Below, piece by piece: positions 45,301 through 57,126 of a DNA stretch of 64,000 nt. Origin of the DNA: Hydra vulgaris (Eukaryota; Cnidaria; Hydrozoa; Anthoathecata; Hydridae). Position numbers and translations under genes: made by a program. The stretch is taken from positions 64,820,001-64,884,000 of the forward strand of contig NC_088921.1 in NCBI RefSeq assembly GCF_038396675.1, read 5' to 3'. The notes under the pieces were generated by a model. That model was not told the origin of the DNA, did not search any database, and saw only the letters and a program-made list of their open reading frames with translations. How positions within the stretch are numbered: the stretch's first letter is position 1; each line of letters begins with the position of its first letter.

Positions 45301-46020
45301 TAAAGCAAAAAAGTTACTGGTTTATATTAGCATTGATTAACTATTAAAAAAAAATTTTAATATAAAAAAATTTAATATATATTTTAATATACTTAAAGTA
45401 GTAAAATTAATAATATAAAATTGTTGATAAAATTATTATTTAAATTATCAATAATAAGTTAATTTGGTACAATGTTTTAAAAACAAAGTTAAACCAGGCC
45501 GATTTGTTAAAAAAAAAAAAATAAAGAAAAAATGGCTGTAACTTCTTTTCCCTTTCAAACTTTTCGCTTTAACGACCTTTTAAATTATTATTAGCTTCCA
45601 TGCAAAAATTTAAAGTAATTTAAATTCAAAAGTCCTTTACATTAAATTATTATCTCCGCGTGAAAGAGCAAATAATCATGCTTCTATTTAAAAGATAAAT
45701 TTAGTGTGACGTACTTTATGAACCCTAATAAAAAGCTGAGACAAAAACATTACTTTTAAGAATTGTAAAAAAAAGCTAAATTAGAAAATAAAAAAATAAA
45801 CAACCAAAAAAAAGCAAAAATAAAACGCAAAAAAAAATATTTTTTTTAAGAAAGAACTAATCGTTATGGTGTGAAAAGCAATTCCGATTTGGGATCGTGA
45901 GACGCTTAATTATTTCCCTGCATTGTTGAATGCCGACCCGAATTCAGATGGTTGTATAAAGTATAAAAAAACACAATTAATACTAACAGTAAATTAATTA
46001 AGTTAAGCTTTTAACCAAAT
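42307..46020. other. Intronic AT-rich sequence without a gene
   Basis: No coding or RNA signal found. A short hairpin GAGGTTGGC..GCCGACCTC lies at about 43371-43398. Otherwise low-complexity A/T runs. Confidence 0.5.
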
Positions 46021-46029
46021 GAAATAGTT

Positions 46030-48860
46030 ATAATTCAAAAATATATATGTATTATTTTATTCACATTCATTACAAATAAATTCCATTGTCGGACGATAAT
46101 CAACAACACATGCAATACATGACTAATTAGAACACTGCTCACATGCAAGCCATTGGTTATCTAAACTACTCACCCAATGACTTTCACAAGAGTAAAAAAA
46201 ACAATCATTGTATACCAAAATGTTATATGAAGTTTAAGGTAAATGTGGGTCCTCTGATTCATTTTTTGATTTTTGTTTTTTTTTATCTGGTGGTTTAGCC
46301 GAATGACTTTGTTTCAACTTTTTTTTTCCCTTTATTTTATATGCATTTTATGCTTTTTGAGTAGCAGTATCGACTTTTTTTTGCTCTCTAGCCAATTTCT
46401 TTGCAACTTGTTTGTCTAATTTTTGTATTTTTGTTGCTTGTTCAGCTTCATCGAAGCTATAGCATTTGCCGAAGTCATATTGTAATTTGCTGGTCGCAAT
46501 ATTTTCTCACCTTTTTGAACTTTTTTATTTAGAATTGGACTCAATTTTAAATAAAAAAGTTCAATTTTAAATAAAAAAGTCTTTTCCAACTTGTTGAACA
46601 GCATAGTTCAAAGTATCAAAGCTTTTAAGCAAAACCTCATGATTTGACATTCTTGGTGGTGTGTTTGGTGAATTGATATAGATTTAATGGACAATTGATT
46701 AAGATTTAAAGTTTGGTGATCGCATTAAAGTTTTATGCAGAAAAGCTAATAGTAAGTGCTTTGCCATTTCTCGAATGAAAATTTTTTTTATCTTATAAAC
46801 AAACTACTTGATAATTTATCGCATATATTTTGTCTAATTTTTCATACTATCCTTTGATTTGGATGTTTTTCTCAAAATAAAATGACAACAAATTATTAAT
46901 AAAATTTATATAAAGGCACTCCACATAGTCCATTAAAGATTTGGTTTGTCTTTGGATGAAATGTTAAAATTAGACCCAAGAATTCATCTTCAAAACTTGC
47001 GATTCTAATGATTGGAGTTTTTAAATCCCTTAATGGTTTAAACCCTGAATTTATGAAGGGCTTATTTACAAAAAAAAATTTCAACTTAGATGTTGCAATA
47101 AATTAATGCTACTACCTAAAGGCTCTAATCATAAAAGTATAAATAATATTTTATATAGAGCCACCTCGTTCTAAAATTTTCTTGACAATAAAACCATTTG
47201 CTCAAAAAGTCTCCAGGTGTTTAAAAAAAATATCTTACATTGGAATGAGGGAAAATATTTTTGTAAAATTTGTAGAACTTAAATTTATTTATTATTATTA
47301 TGGACCATGTCATTTTTACGAATTTATAAATTTATTTGATCTTTTTACAGTATTTATGAAGATGTTTTTTCTTTTTTTAATATTTATGCACAATATTTTA
47401 TTCAAGTACGTTGGTATGCTTGTTGTTACCAATTTTTATGGCATTTTTTACAGTATTCGTGTTTGTATTATTTATGCAGTTTATCGTGTTGATTTTAATT
47501 AGTATATTTTTTAAACTACTGTATGCAATCAATTATAAATAAAGTTTAAGATAAATTAATATTGGTTGCATTTCCTAAAACTAATGGACTAGATACTGTT
47601 AAAGAATCAAATAAATTTTCAGTATTGTTGTTTTTGACAGTTTGAAACATAGCGCTGATGGAAATTTTTTGAGAAGAAAAGCATAAGTATTAGAGACTAC
47701 TCTGTATTGGAAACTACTCTGAGCATTTTCAGTTTAAATCCACCATTTTGGATTAGATCTTTAAACATGGCCGAAAAATTTGTCCAGCCTCAAAGCTCAT
47801 TTTTAGTCAAATAACTTAGGCGAATGGAATCAAATAATGACTATTTGTTTCCATTCGCCTTTACCGTTTTAAAAACGCAAATATCTAATGGCTGTAATAA
47901 ATGGCTAGTATGAGCCAGCAAATGTCAAAGTAAAATAAAATATTCTAGAGCTTTTTTTTTGTCAACTTTAATCATATATTTGAAGCTTTTTTTTTGTCAA
48001 CTCTAATCATATATTTGAAGCTTTTTTTTTGTCAACTCTAATCATATATTTGAAGCTTTTTTTTTTTGTCAACTATGATCATATATTTGAAGCTTTTTTT
48101 TTGTCAACTCTAATCATATATTTGAAGCTTTTTTTTTTGTCAACTCTAATCATATATTTGAAGCTTTTTTTTTGTCAACTCTAATCATATATTTGAAGCT
48201 TTTTTTTTGTCAACTCTAATCATATATTTGAAGCTTTTTTTTGTCAACTATAATCATATATTTGAAGCTTTTTTTTTGTCAACTCTAATCATATATTTGA
48301 AGCATGGCCATCAAGAATTAGAATTTTAAAACCTGCGTGAAAACTTTAAAAAGTTGCGTGAGGCGAAAAAACTGTTTTAAATCATGACATTTTAAAAAAT
48401 GTTCAGATTCCATCCAGCCTGATCTACTACTTTTATATTAAATATTCTTAGCACCGCCTTTGCAACAGTTTTTCACAATAAGTTGGCCTTTATAATATAC
48501 TTAATGGGGTAAATAAATGCTGAAAGTGTCACAACAAGTCAAGATTGTTGTCATTTGCTTTTCATTCAATCTTGCTAACTTTTTAGGATTTTTTGTTCCT
48601 TTTCTACAAATAATTTCAACTTCGCCTTGATAAAATTGCAAACCAGACTCATAACAATTTAATATATGAAAGGGCTTATCGTCTAAACTATGTTTTTTAC
48701 ATGCTGCTGCAAATTGTTCAAACCAATTGTCAATTATAGCTGGCTGTGTGACTACTGCTCTAATAGTTTGCATGCCGCTTACTTTTCTTGAACAAATTTG
48801 TTTACAATATTCATGAAACCAGAGTACCATTTTCTAGTCAGTTTGCTGACTTTGAATAAG
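46030..48860 (-). pseudogene. pogo/Tigger-like transposase remnant
   Basis: Pieces in order on the minus strand. 48501-48830 reads CKKHSLDDKPFHILNCYESG, CRKGTKNPKKLARLNEKQMT and TTILTCC, the DDE_1 core around the second catalytic aspartate; the usual N.DE(T/S)G is here NCYESG, with the aspartate replaced. About 47870-47935 reads LLQPLDICVFKTVKAEWKQI, the conserved QPLD motif. 46896-47084 includes PFINSGFKPL. 46416-46604 is a lysine-rich coil. 46060-46200 has cysteine-rich DCFFYSCESHW and WLACEQC, a C-terminal zinc-knuckle or PHD-like end. Stops and a 35-bp satellite separate the pieces. Dead. Confidence 0.65.
47945..48305. repeat. 35-bp satellite array (~10 copies)
   Basis: Units AAGCTTTTTTTTTGTCAACT plus CTAATCATATATTTG, about 35 bp each. 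They differ mainly in T-run length and single bases (ACTATGATC, ACTATAATC). The array sits inside the pogo-like remnant, between its catalytic core and the QPLD block. Confidence 0.95.
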
Positions 48861-51075
48861 CTAATTTGATTTGATTCTTTTAAATAATTTTCAACAACAG
48901 TCAACACTTTATTTCTATCCAAGCCTTAGCCTGTCAATCATAAATTTTAATAAATCAACAATAACAACTTCAGTGATGCTGCTCATTTTTCTTGGTGCTC
49001 CTTGGTCATTAAATGATGCTTTTGTTCTGTCAAAAAGAGTAGATTTTGCTGCATAACATTTAGCTGCTTGTGCATATAACATTTTTTTCAATAGCTTGAT
49101 TATCTAGTTGGATTCGACTCTCACTTTTCTTTTTGTTTAAATTTATTCATATTCTTTTTTTGTAATAATACAATTAACACCTATGCATTAACTTTATGCA
49201 CGTAAAATAATAAATATCTTTATCAGGATTCAACTGTCTGTTGTTTCTTTTTGCTGGTGGCTAATTTACTTTATGTTTCTATGCACATAAAATAATAATT
49301 ACATGTATCTGGATTTAAGGGTCTTTTTTTTTTTTTTTTATGCTGGCAGGTAATTTTTTTTTTTTTCAAAGAATACAAATAATAAAAAAAAAATTTATTA
49401 AAATAATCAGCATATAATTCTGCACAAAATTGTGTTTTTACTTTTTAATTTTTTCATTGCAAATCTAAGTGTTTTTTTTTTTTTTTTTTTTTGTTAATTT
49501 ATTTATGATAGATTTCAAATTGAAATCCTTCATGATTGCAATATTTTATATAATTTTTATTATATTTTGTTCGATTTGTCTTGTTTAGGCATTTATTAAT
49601 TTAAAAAATATTTAAAATAAATTCATTTAAAATAAATGAGTTATGAAACTTTTATTAAAACCATCTGGAATAAGGTTGTATCCAGAATTAGGAAGTTTTA
49701 CAGTATACAATTTTTTCTAAATGAAAACTTTTTTAAAAGAAGAGTGGGGTGGCCATATTTCAAATGAGTACATACCTTTTAGGAGGGGGGGGGACTTCAA
49801 AGTATGCATGGCAACAGGGGGAGGGGGTCAAATTTCTAAATTTTTGGTGTATGTACTTTAATCTCTAAAAATCTCTATTAGGGACTTCAAACCACTTGGG
49901 AGTCCCAAAATATTTATGTTTATTTGAGGCTCTGGACTCCAACTCTACATCCTTGAATAAATATCCATCATATCTAGGTAATACCTGCTTGGACCCATAC
50001 TAAAATTTTGACCAGCATTGAATATTTATCACAGTTTTAATTATCTTCAAGTATTTTTTTTCCCACAGACTATACTAAACCATAGTTGTTGTTTGTTATT
50101 AGAGTTCTGAGAAATTCCATGTAAAAGAGGATAATATTTTTCCCTACTCAGTGTAGTTAAGGCAATTTTAAAATATTATAGCATCTGTATGATATTTTAT
50201 TGACTACGACATATTTCCATTAAATGATCAGGTCTGTGAATTATGAAAAGACGAAAAAAATTAAAATAATAAATTTTGCGGTATCACAAAATATACATGT
50301 TTATAGTGAAAAACCCAGACCGAAGATTCTTTTATTTAAAAAAAAATCCCAGACCGAAGATTCTTTTATTTAAAAAAAAATCTTAAAATCATGATTGCTT
50401 GTCCAAATTTGAATAAGATTTTTATGTTTTTTAGTTAAAATAAACATCATAGTTTAATAATATGTTCTGATCTTTTATTGGCAATTTTTCTTAATTGTAT
50501 GCTCTTTCTTGGTTGGAATTCTAGTATTTTTTTGTAAAAATTAATAGAAATATTGTATCTATTACAACTATATGTAGTTAATATATGTCAGAACTGATTA
50601 GAGCTAGGATCTATAGTGGGTTAAGGAACTTTTTGATAAGATTTTAACTAAATTCGTGTTAACGCCAATGAGCAAAAGTGATTGTAAGACTCCAAAATGG
50701 TGTTCTTTAGATCCACTATTAGGGCTAGTAAAAAGGTTTTGAAAATTATATTAAAAAAAAAAGGAAAGTTTCTTTAAATAAAAAAACCTGAAGCAAAAAA
50801 AATTATAACATCTAAAGCTCTTGTTTGGACATAATATGCTAATAAAATCATGCTAATTTCAAAAAAAAGAATTCAAATAATTTGTAAACTGCCTGAACTA
50901 CACCAAGTACATTTTTATTAGATTTAAACCTGTTTAACCACCTTTTCTTTAAAATTTAACAAGTGATACCAATCATTGAAACAAAAAAAATTTGAATCCC
51001 AATTCAAAGCAGATTATAAATTATGATGATTTGATATTCAGTCTAAAAATTTTTTATGCATGATCATTATTAATG
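48861..51075. other. Intronic AT-rich sequence
   Basis: No gene seen. It contains homopolymer runs, a G-rich patch at 49783-49829, and a direct duplication of CCCAGACCGAAGATTCTTTT at 50309-50385. Confidence 0.5.
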
Positions 51076-51245
51076 ATTTTGTAGTAGTTCTGGTACTGGT
51101 AAGTAGTAGTTCTGCTACAGAAGTACAGAAGTTCTGCTACAGAAGTACAGAAGTAGTTCTGCTACTGGTAAGTAGTAGTTCTGCTACAGAACTACTTGTA
51201 GTAGTTCTGCTACAGAACTGCTTGTAGTAGTTCTGCTACTGGTAT
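51076..51245. repeat. Short tandem repeats (AGTAGTTCTGCTAC)
   Basis: Interleaved copies of GTAGTTCTGCTACAGAAGTA and GTAGTTCTGCTACTGGTA directly before the LINE 5' end. Confidence 0.9.
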
Positions 51246-51923
51246 CATGTAACCCAGTACAATCTGCTTCATGTCCTGCTGCCTTGTAGGATACGCCTTT
51301 TTAGGCAAAGGCTAGGAGATGCCAACTCCGATTTAAAACACCCCCTGCCTTGGGGCTCTTCTTGGGCAGATGTTAAATGCACCCAGGTACTGTCTTGAAG
51401 AAGGCCTCCTAGGCAAACACTTAAGGGGTAAACAGTTTCTATCTGTTGATCAGCCTCGCACCCCTTCTTCATCTATTAGGCTGGGGCAGATGTATTTTTA
51501 ATACATTGTTTCCAGTTTAGGATGTTGAATGCTGGATCTTCTTGACTCAATGCATGGGTTTTGCTTGTGTCTCTGTTTTTATGACTAGGCAACTCATTCT
51601 ATTATCTCCTAATGAGGGTACAGCTCTAAAACTCAGTTTTATGGTTCTGAGGCCGACTGGTAGTCAGGTTTCCCGAACTCTGTGGTAGCTCTTAGAGAGG
51701 CTGATTCCATCAACAGCTGAAAAATATCAAAGTATTAACAGTGCCATGTTGCGATGGATGGTGTCCCTGTTTGTACTTTTGGCGTGCATTGCGGAGGCCA
51801 CATTTGGAGCCCTTTGTTACGGCTTAGGGTTGATTAGTAGTAGTGAGACAATTGCTTGGGCTATTAAACAGTGTTCTGAGTACTATCTATGCTTTGAGTC
51901 AAGTTCTTCAATTTAATTTAAAA

Positions 51924-53468
51924 ATGAATAAAGTACCAAAAAATATAAAACACAAAAAACCATCATCATCACCAAGTTCTCTAAACCTATCGTTCACTAA
52001 TATTCGTGGTCTTCGAAGTAACTTTTCTTCTGTTGAGTCTTATCTCTTGCAAAGTTCACCAGACCTACTTGCTCTTTGTGAGACTAATTTGAGTTCAGAT
52101 GTCTCATCTTGTGATCTTAGTGTTGATGGTTATCTTCCTCTAATTCGTAAAGATTCTAATAGTCACATACTTGGCCTGGGCATTTACATTCGTAAGAATT
52201 CACCCATTTGTCGTGAAACTAGGTTTGAATCCACAGACTATTCTTTTATGTGCTTTCGTTTAGCACCACTTCACTCTATTGCCTTTCTCTTTGTTCTATA
52301 TCGCTCTCCTTCATCTCAAGACTGCACACTTTTTGACGTTATTTCTGATCATATTGACCAAGCCCTCTCTCTTTATCCAACAGCTAATATAGTTGTTGTT
52401 GGTGAATTTAATGCTCACCACTCTGAATGGCTTGGCTCTAGTGTCAGTGATTCGGCAGGCATTAAAGCCCACAACTTTTGCCTTTCTCAATCCCTAACTC
52501 AAATAGTCAACTTTCCAACTCGCTTTCCAGACAACCCGAACCATTTACCTTCTCTACTCGACTTATGTCTTGTTTCTGATCCTAGTCAGTGCTCAGTTTC
52601 TCCACATTCACCCTTAGGTGCTTCTGATCACAGTTTGATCTCTCTAAAACTAATATCTCATTCTTCTTCATCACCTGAATCCCCTTATTATCGAACCTCT
52701 TACAACTACAGTAAAGCTGACTGGGATTCTTTCCGTGATTTTCTTCGTGATGGCCTTTGGGTAGAAATCTTTCGTCTTCCTGTCGACAAATGTGCTTCTT
52801 ACATAACTTCGTGGATTCAGGCTGGAATGGAATCTTTTATTCCCTCTCGACCATTCCAGGTCAAGCCTCACTCTCCTCCATGGTTTTCCTCACACTGTGC
52901 TGCTGCGATTGCCAATCGAAACCATTACTTCCATATTTATCAGCAAAACAATTCTCCAGGAAACAGACACCTGTTTATTACTGTTAGCAACAATTATAAA
53001 AAGGTTTTGTCTAACGCCAAAACCCGCTATTCTCAGGTCATGAAATCTCGTATCTCATCTCAAAAATTAGGCTCTCGTGACTTCTGAAGAATCTTTAATA
53101 ATATCAATAATAAGGGCAAATCTATAATTCCACCTCTCTTGTATGGTTCAGACTTAGTCACCTCACCTAAAGACAAAGCTGAATTGTTTGCTAAAAACTT
53201 TTCATCAATATCATCTCTTGATTCGACTAGTTGCGTTCTACCTGATATTGCCAACAAACAGGTTGATCCATTGCTTGACAATCATATCACTCCAGCATCT
53301 GCATCTGAAGTGATTTCCTGCCTAGACTCTTCTACAGCTTGTGGCCCGGACAACATACCTGTTATTGTCTTGCAGAAGTGTTCTCCGGAGCTGTTGTCTA
53401 TACTCTCAAAACTATTTAACAAGTGCTTATTAGAGTCTTGCTTTCCAGCCTGCTGGAAAGCGGCATCT
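51924..53468 (+). pseudogene. LINE ORF2, endonuclease and start of RT (5' half)
   Basis: From MNKVPKNIKHKKPSSSPSSL it reads SFTNIRGLRSNFSSVESYLL, LLALCETNLSSDV and LGLGIYIRKN. VVVGEFNAHHSEW follows; most AP endonucleases have GDFN, so the metal-binding Asp is Glu here. LLDLCLVSD and GASDHSLISL are the closing catalytic motifs. An in-frame TGA at about 53085, where TGG would give tryptophan, interrupts GSRDF*RIFNN. The same frame then continues, with VISCLDSSTACGPDNIPVIV and LESCFPACWKAAS, to the transposon insertion at 53468. Close to intact apart from that stop and the insertion. Confidence 0.88.
53465..53468. repeat. 4-bp target duplication, left (ATCT)
   Basis: ATCT immediately before GGGGCATTCCACG, and again at 57721-57724 after the right end. 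Removing one copy and the element joins the LINE frame. Confidence 0.9.
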
Positions 53469-53797
53469 GGGGCATTCCACGTCAAGTGGAACCACTTTTT
53501 GGTCAAATTCAACATCACCGATTCGGATTTTGATGAAAATTGGCTCACATGTTGGGCATATGGACAGAAGAAAAACATGTAAATTTTTTTGACTTAGGTC
53601 AATTATTTTCTGAGATATGACCTTTCAAAGTTTTGACCTTTTCACTTGACCTTGGTTATTTAAAACGTCATAACTTTTTTGCTATTATACTTAGGAAGTT
53701 GATTTTGGTGGCAAACAGAAGCTCTTGCATAGACAAACAACTTTGTGTCTATACAAAAAAGTGATAAGTTCAATAAAAAAAAAGTTATTGGTCATTT

Positions 53798-53818
53798 GCT
53801 CATTTGACCTTTGACCCT
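53798..53818. promoter_or_regulatory. DR1-type nuclear-receptor-like site in the TIR
   Basis: The complement of TTTGACCTTTGACCC is GGGTCAAAGGTCAAA: two AGGTCA-like half-sites one base apart. The same sequence occurs in the other arm at about 57384-57398. Functional meaning is unknown. Confidence 0.35.
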
Positions 53819-54487
53819 GGTCGATGGCAAAGGTCAAAAGTCATAATTTTTTTTTTACAGATTGCTTTTTTTATTGTGGATGTCCCATGAAAAAATCTTT
53901 TTGGGATTCCCATAAACAGCTTTGGGAATAATATTAAAGTATAAGTAGGTTCTAAAAATTTAATATTTATTTGCCTTACAAATGCGATATTTTGAGGTCA
54001 TTTTCTGTAAATAACCTATTGGAAATATATATTATTAACTATTTCCTTTTTTTTCTTTTATTTTCTAGGTTGTAATTTAATTACTAGTACTATAAATACA
54101 TACTAAGTCAGTATTAAATTATATGAGGCTTAAAGCTATATATATATATTAAAATAATCAACTCATTTCCATTGAATTAGTCATCAAAAGACAACTTTGT
54201 TGCATTCTTGTATTCGTTTATATATATATATATTAAAAACAACTATCTGAGCGTTTTTCAACCTTCTGTTTTATTACATAAAATCGTATATAAATACAAA
54301 GTTATAATTCCCATGACAATTATAAAACAACAATAGTCATTAAAAACCATAAATGAATGCGTGACTTTCATCACGTTTATCTACGTGACTTTTACCACGT
54401 ATACGTAATAATTTTAATTCACTAACTTTAATAGAACAAACTTAGGAATTAGTTTTTAGCAACTTTCAAATTAAATTTAGATTAAAA

Positions 54488-56905
54488 ATGGCATTTCAAG
54501 CACAAGTAAAAGAGTTAAAGAAGAGACAACACTGTTGTTATGATCCTTTCCAACACCATAAGAAAAAACAATATAAAACCTTGAGGGTAGCTACTAGTCG
54601 GCAAGTAGCTATGTATCCTTCAAAACTTATGGCTGGAGCAAAATTATGTGATACTTGCCGAAAGAGGATCACTGGCTTACCTTCCGAAATAGGATTATGT
54701 GATGATAAAAATTCTGCAAATAGTAAAACAGAGTCAGATTCTCAAGGCAATTCCAAATCTCAAGATATTTGTAGTGACAAGGGAGATGAAAATTATCAGT
54801 GCCAGGAAGTAGAAATTTCTATTTTTAATAAATCCTTGTCGTTATTGGGTGAGTCACCCTTGGATAAACGCAAGTTACAAACTGTTAAAAGTTATATTCC
54901 GGATAAAAAGAAAAAGCTTAAAAAACTTGTAAAAAGGAAGTTAGACCTTTTATCTACTAATTCAGATGCAATTGATACTTTAGAGGATGATGAATATGAA
55001 GCAACTAAAAAAAACACATGTGGTGATGACATTGTTAAAGTGCTTCAGGATAAGTATAAATCAACACAAAGTAAGAGTGAAAAGATCATGATTTTGACAA
55101 TATTTGTTGCTCAATGGAGTAATCGAAAAGTGATGAGAGAATTTAATTGTTCGCATCGACTTGTATCTCAAGCAAAAGAAGTTTTAATAACCAAAGGTGT
55201 TTTATCTACCCCTAACCCAAAAAAAGGGAAATCACTACATGTACACGTGAAAGATATGGTAAAAGAGTTTTATTACTCTGACACTGTTAGCCGTGTAATG
55301 CCTGGAAAAAAAGATTTTCTATCTGTTATTGAAAATGGGGAAAGAAAACATATTCAGAAAAGATTAGTTTTAAGTAATTTGAAGGAAATTTATCAATTAT
55401 TTTCAGAAAAGTATCCAAATATCAGAATTGGGTTTTCGAAGATTGCAGAGCTACGTCCAAAAGAATGTGTCTTTGCAGGAGCAAGTGGTACTCACTGTGT
55501 GTGTGTATGTACCATTCATCAAAATGTTAAACTCATGATAGTCGGATCACATATGGATGATTTACAAATAGAAACCCCTATTAAGAACTACAAACATGCT
55601 TTGGCAAAAATCCAATGCAATCCTTCCTTGCCAGCATGTCCTCTAGGCGATTGTAAAAATTGCCCTGGAGTTGCTATGCTAAAGGAACGGCTGTTGCAAT
55701 GCTTTGAAATTAAAGGAGTTGAAGAAATTGAGTTTAAACAGTGGACTACAACAAATATGTCCCAGCTTCAAACCTTTATAAAGTCCACTGATGAATTTAT
55801 TGAAAGATTTTTAGGGAGTTTGAAAACACTTACTAGGCATGATTTTATTGCTCAAGAGCAGGCAAAATATTTAGACTGGAAGAAAAACAATTTATCAGAT
55901 GGAGAATTTCTGGTTATTGGTGATTTTTCAGAAAATTATGCATTTGTTATACAAGATGCAGCACAGGAATATCATTGGACAAATAATCAAGCAACTTTAC
56001 ATCCTTTTGTTTTTTATTATAAATATGAAGGAAATTTATGTCATGGAAGTTATGTGCTGCTTTTGGAATGTAATATTCATGACACAATTGCAGTTCATCT
56101 TTTTCAACGTAAACTAATTAATTTTTTAAAAGTGAAATTTGAGGTATTAAAAATAACATATTTTAGTGATGGCTGTGCAGCACAATACAAAAACTGCAAG
56201 AATTTCATAAATCTGTGCTATCACAAAGAGGATTTTGGTATTCCAGCCGAATGGCATTTCTTTGCCACAAGTCATGGTAAGGGCCCTTGTGATGGAGTTG
56301 GAGGAACTGTTAAACATGAAGCAGCAAAAGCAAGCTTACAACGTCCATACCATGACCAAATAATGACCACTTATCAATTATATACTTTTGCTAAAGAATA
56401 CATCCATGGAATTTCCTTTGAATACCTCACTGCAAATGATTGGCAAATCGAATCCACAATATTAAAGGAAAGATTTTCGAATGCTAAAACAATTCCTGGT
56501 ACCCAAAAACTTCATTGCTTTAAACCATTATCCACGAATGAACTTCAAGTACAAGATTATAGTTCCAGTTCTGTGTCTAGAATTGAAAAAATTACATCAC
56601 AGAATGTTTGCCAGCTCAACTTCAGTTCAATTACTGGTTACATGGTTGTAGAGTATGATGAACATTGGTGGATAGGTTGTGTGTTGGAAAGCAATCCAGA
56701 AAAAAGAGAAGTAACCATGAACTTTCTTCACCCTCATGGTCCAAGTCAACTTTTCTCCTTCAGAGATCCTCCAGATATTTTTACCGTTGATTTGAATGAT
56801 CTTTTGCTAGCAGTCGAACCCAAAACTACAACTGGTTGGTCATACTTCATTACTTCTAAAGAGTCTGAAGGAGCAACCAAAGCACTTAACTTGCATCATC
56901 GTTAA
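54488..56905 (+). CDS. Putative transposase (805 residues) of the 4.25 kb element
   Basis: An N-terminal cysteine/histidine cluster (QHCCYDPFQHHKKK, residues about 14-27; KLCDTCRKRI, about 52-61) suggests a zinc finger. A Ser/Asp-rich linker and a basic stretch (DKKKKLKKLVKRKLD, about 138-152) follow. A helix-turn-helix-like SNRKVMREFNCSHRLVSQAK lies near residue 211. Then come RLVLSNLKEIYQLF, LRPKECVFAGASGTHCVCVC (about 325-345) and CNPSLPACPLGDCKNCPG. Three aspartate motifs form a plausible catalytic triad: LVIGDFSENY (about 475), TYFSDGCAAQYKN (about 560) and GKGPCDGVGGTVKHEA (about 600). I know this architecture from multicopy predicted proteins in Hydra, insects and fish. No stop or frameshift; ATG 54488 follows an A-rich leader. 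DNA cleavage and joining is inferred. Confidence 0.8.
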   Translation: MAFQAQVKELKKRQHCCYDPFQHHKKKQYKTLRVATSRQVAMYPSKLMAGAKLCDTCRKRITGLPSEIGLCDDKNSANSKTESDSQGNSKSQDICSDKGDENYQCQEVEISIFNKSLSLLGESPLDKRKLQTVKSYIPDKKKKLKKLVKRKLDLLSTNSDAIDTLEDDEYEATKKNTCGDDIVKVLQDKYKSTQSKSEKIMILTIFVAQWSNRKVMREFNCSHRLVSQAKEVLITKGVLSTPNPKKGKSLHVHVKDMVKEFYYSDTVSRVMPGKKDFLSVIENGERKHIQKRLVLSNLKEIYQLFSEKYPNIRIGFSKIAELRPKECVFAGASGTHCVCVCTIHQNVKLMIVGSHMDDLQIETPIKNYKHALAKIQCNPSLPACPLGDCKNCPGVAMLKERLLQCFEIKGVEEIEFKQWTTTNMSQLQTFIKSTDEFIERFLGSLKTLTRHDFIAQEQAKYLDWKKNNLSDGEFLVIGDFSENYAFVIQDAAQEYHWTNNQATLHPFVFYYKYEGNLCHGSYVLLLECNIHDTIAVHLFQRKLINFLKVKFEVLKITYFSDGCAAQYKNCKNFINLCYHKEDFGIPAEWHFFATSHGKGPCDGVGGTVKHEAAKASLQRPYHDQIMTTYQLYTFAKEYIHGISFEYLTANDWQIESTILKERFSNAKTIPGTQKLHCFKPLSTNELQVQDYSSSSVSRIEKITSQNVCQLNFSSITGYMVVEYDEHWWIGCVLESNPEKREVTMNFLHPHGPSQLFSFRDPPDIFTVDLNDLLLAVEPKTTTGWSYFITSKESEGATKALNLHHR

Positions 56906-57039
56906 CTATTATAGCTTTTTTAATTTATTATTAGCAAATATGTATTGCAATGGTAATGGTGTAAATATTATACTGCATTCAGTACTGTACTGCTATGTAG
57001 CTAAAACTGCTAAATAAAGCATTTTTGTTACTTTTCAAC

Positions 57040-57045
<6 letters not shown>

Positions 57046-57124
<79 letters not shown>
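57046..57124. repeat. (TA)n microsatellite in the transposon 3' region
   Basis: About 78 bp of TA between the transposase stop and the right inverted repeat. Confidence 0.97.

Positions 57125-57126
<2 letters not shown>

Noticed and set aside
47945-48305. Regular 35-bp repeats considered as a CRISPR array
   Set aside because: There are no unique spacers, the units are contiguous, and the context is eukaryotic. It is a satellite.
49783-49829. G-quadruplex candidate
   Set aside because: Long G-runs are present, but the spacing of four adequate tracts is poor, and nothing nearby suggests a function.
53483-53582. LINE protein ending in a tail read from the transposon TIR
   Set aside because: The frame simply runs from the LINE into the inverted repeat. 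The true continuation is at 57721.
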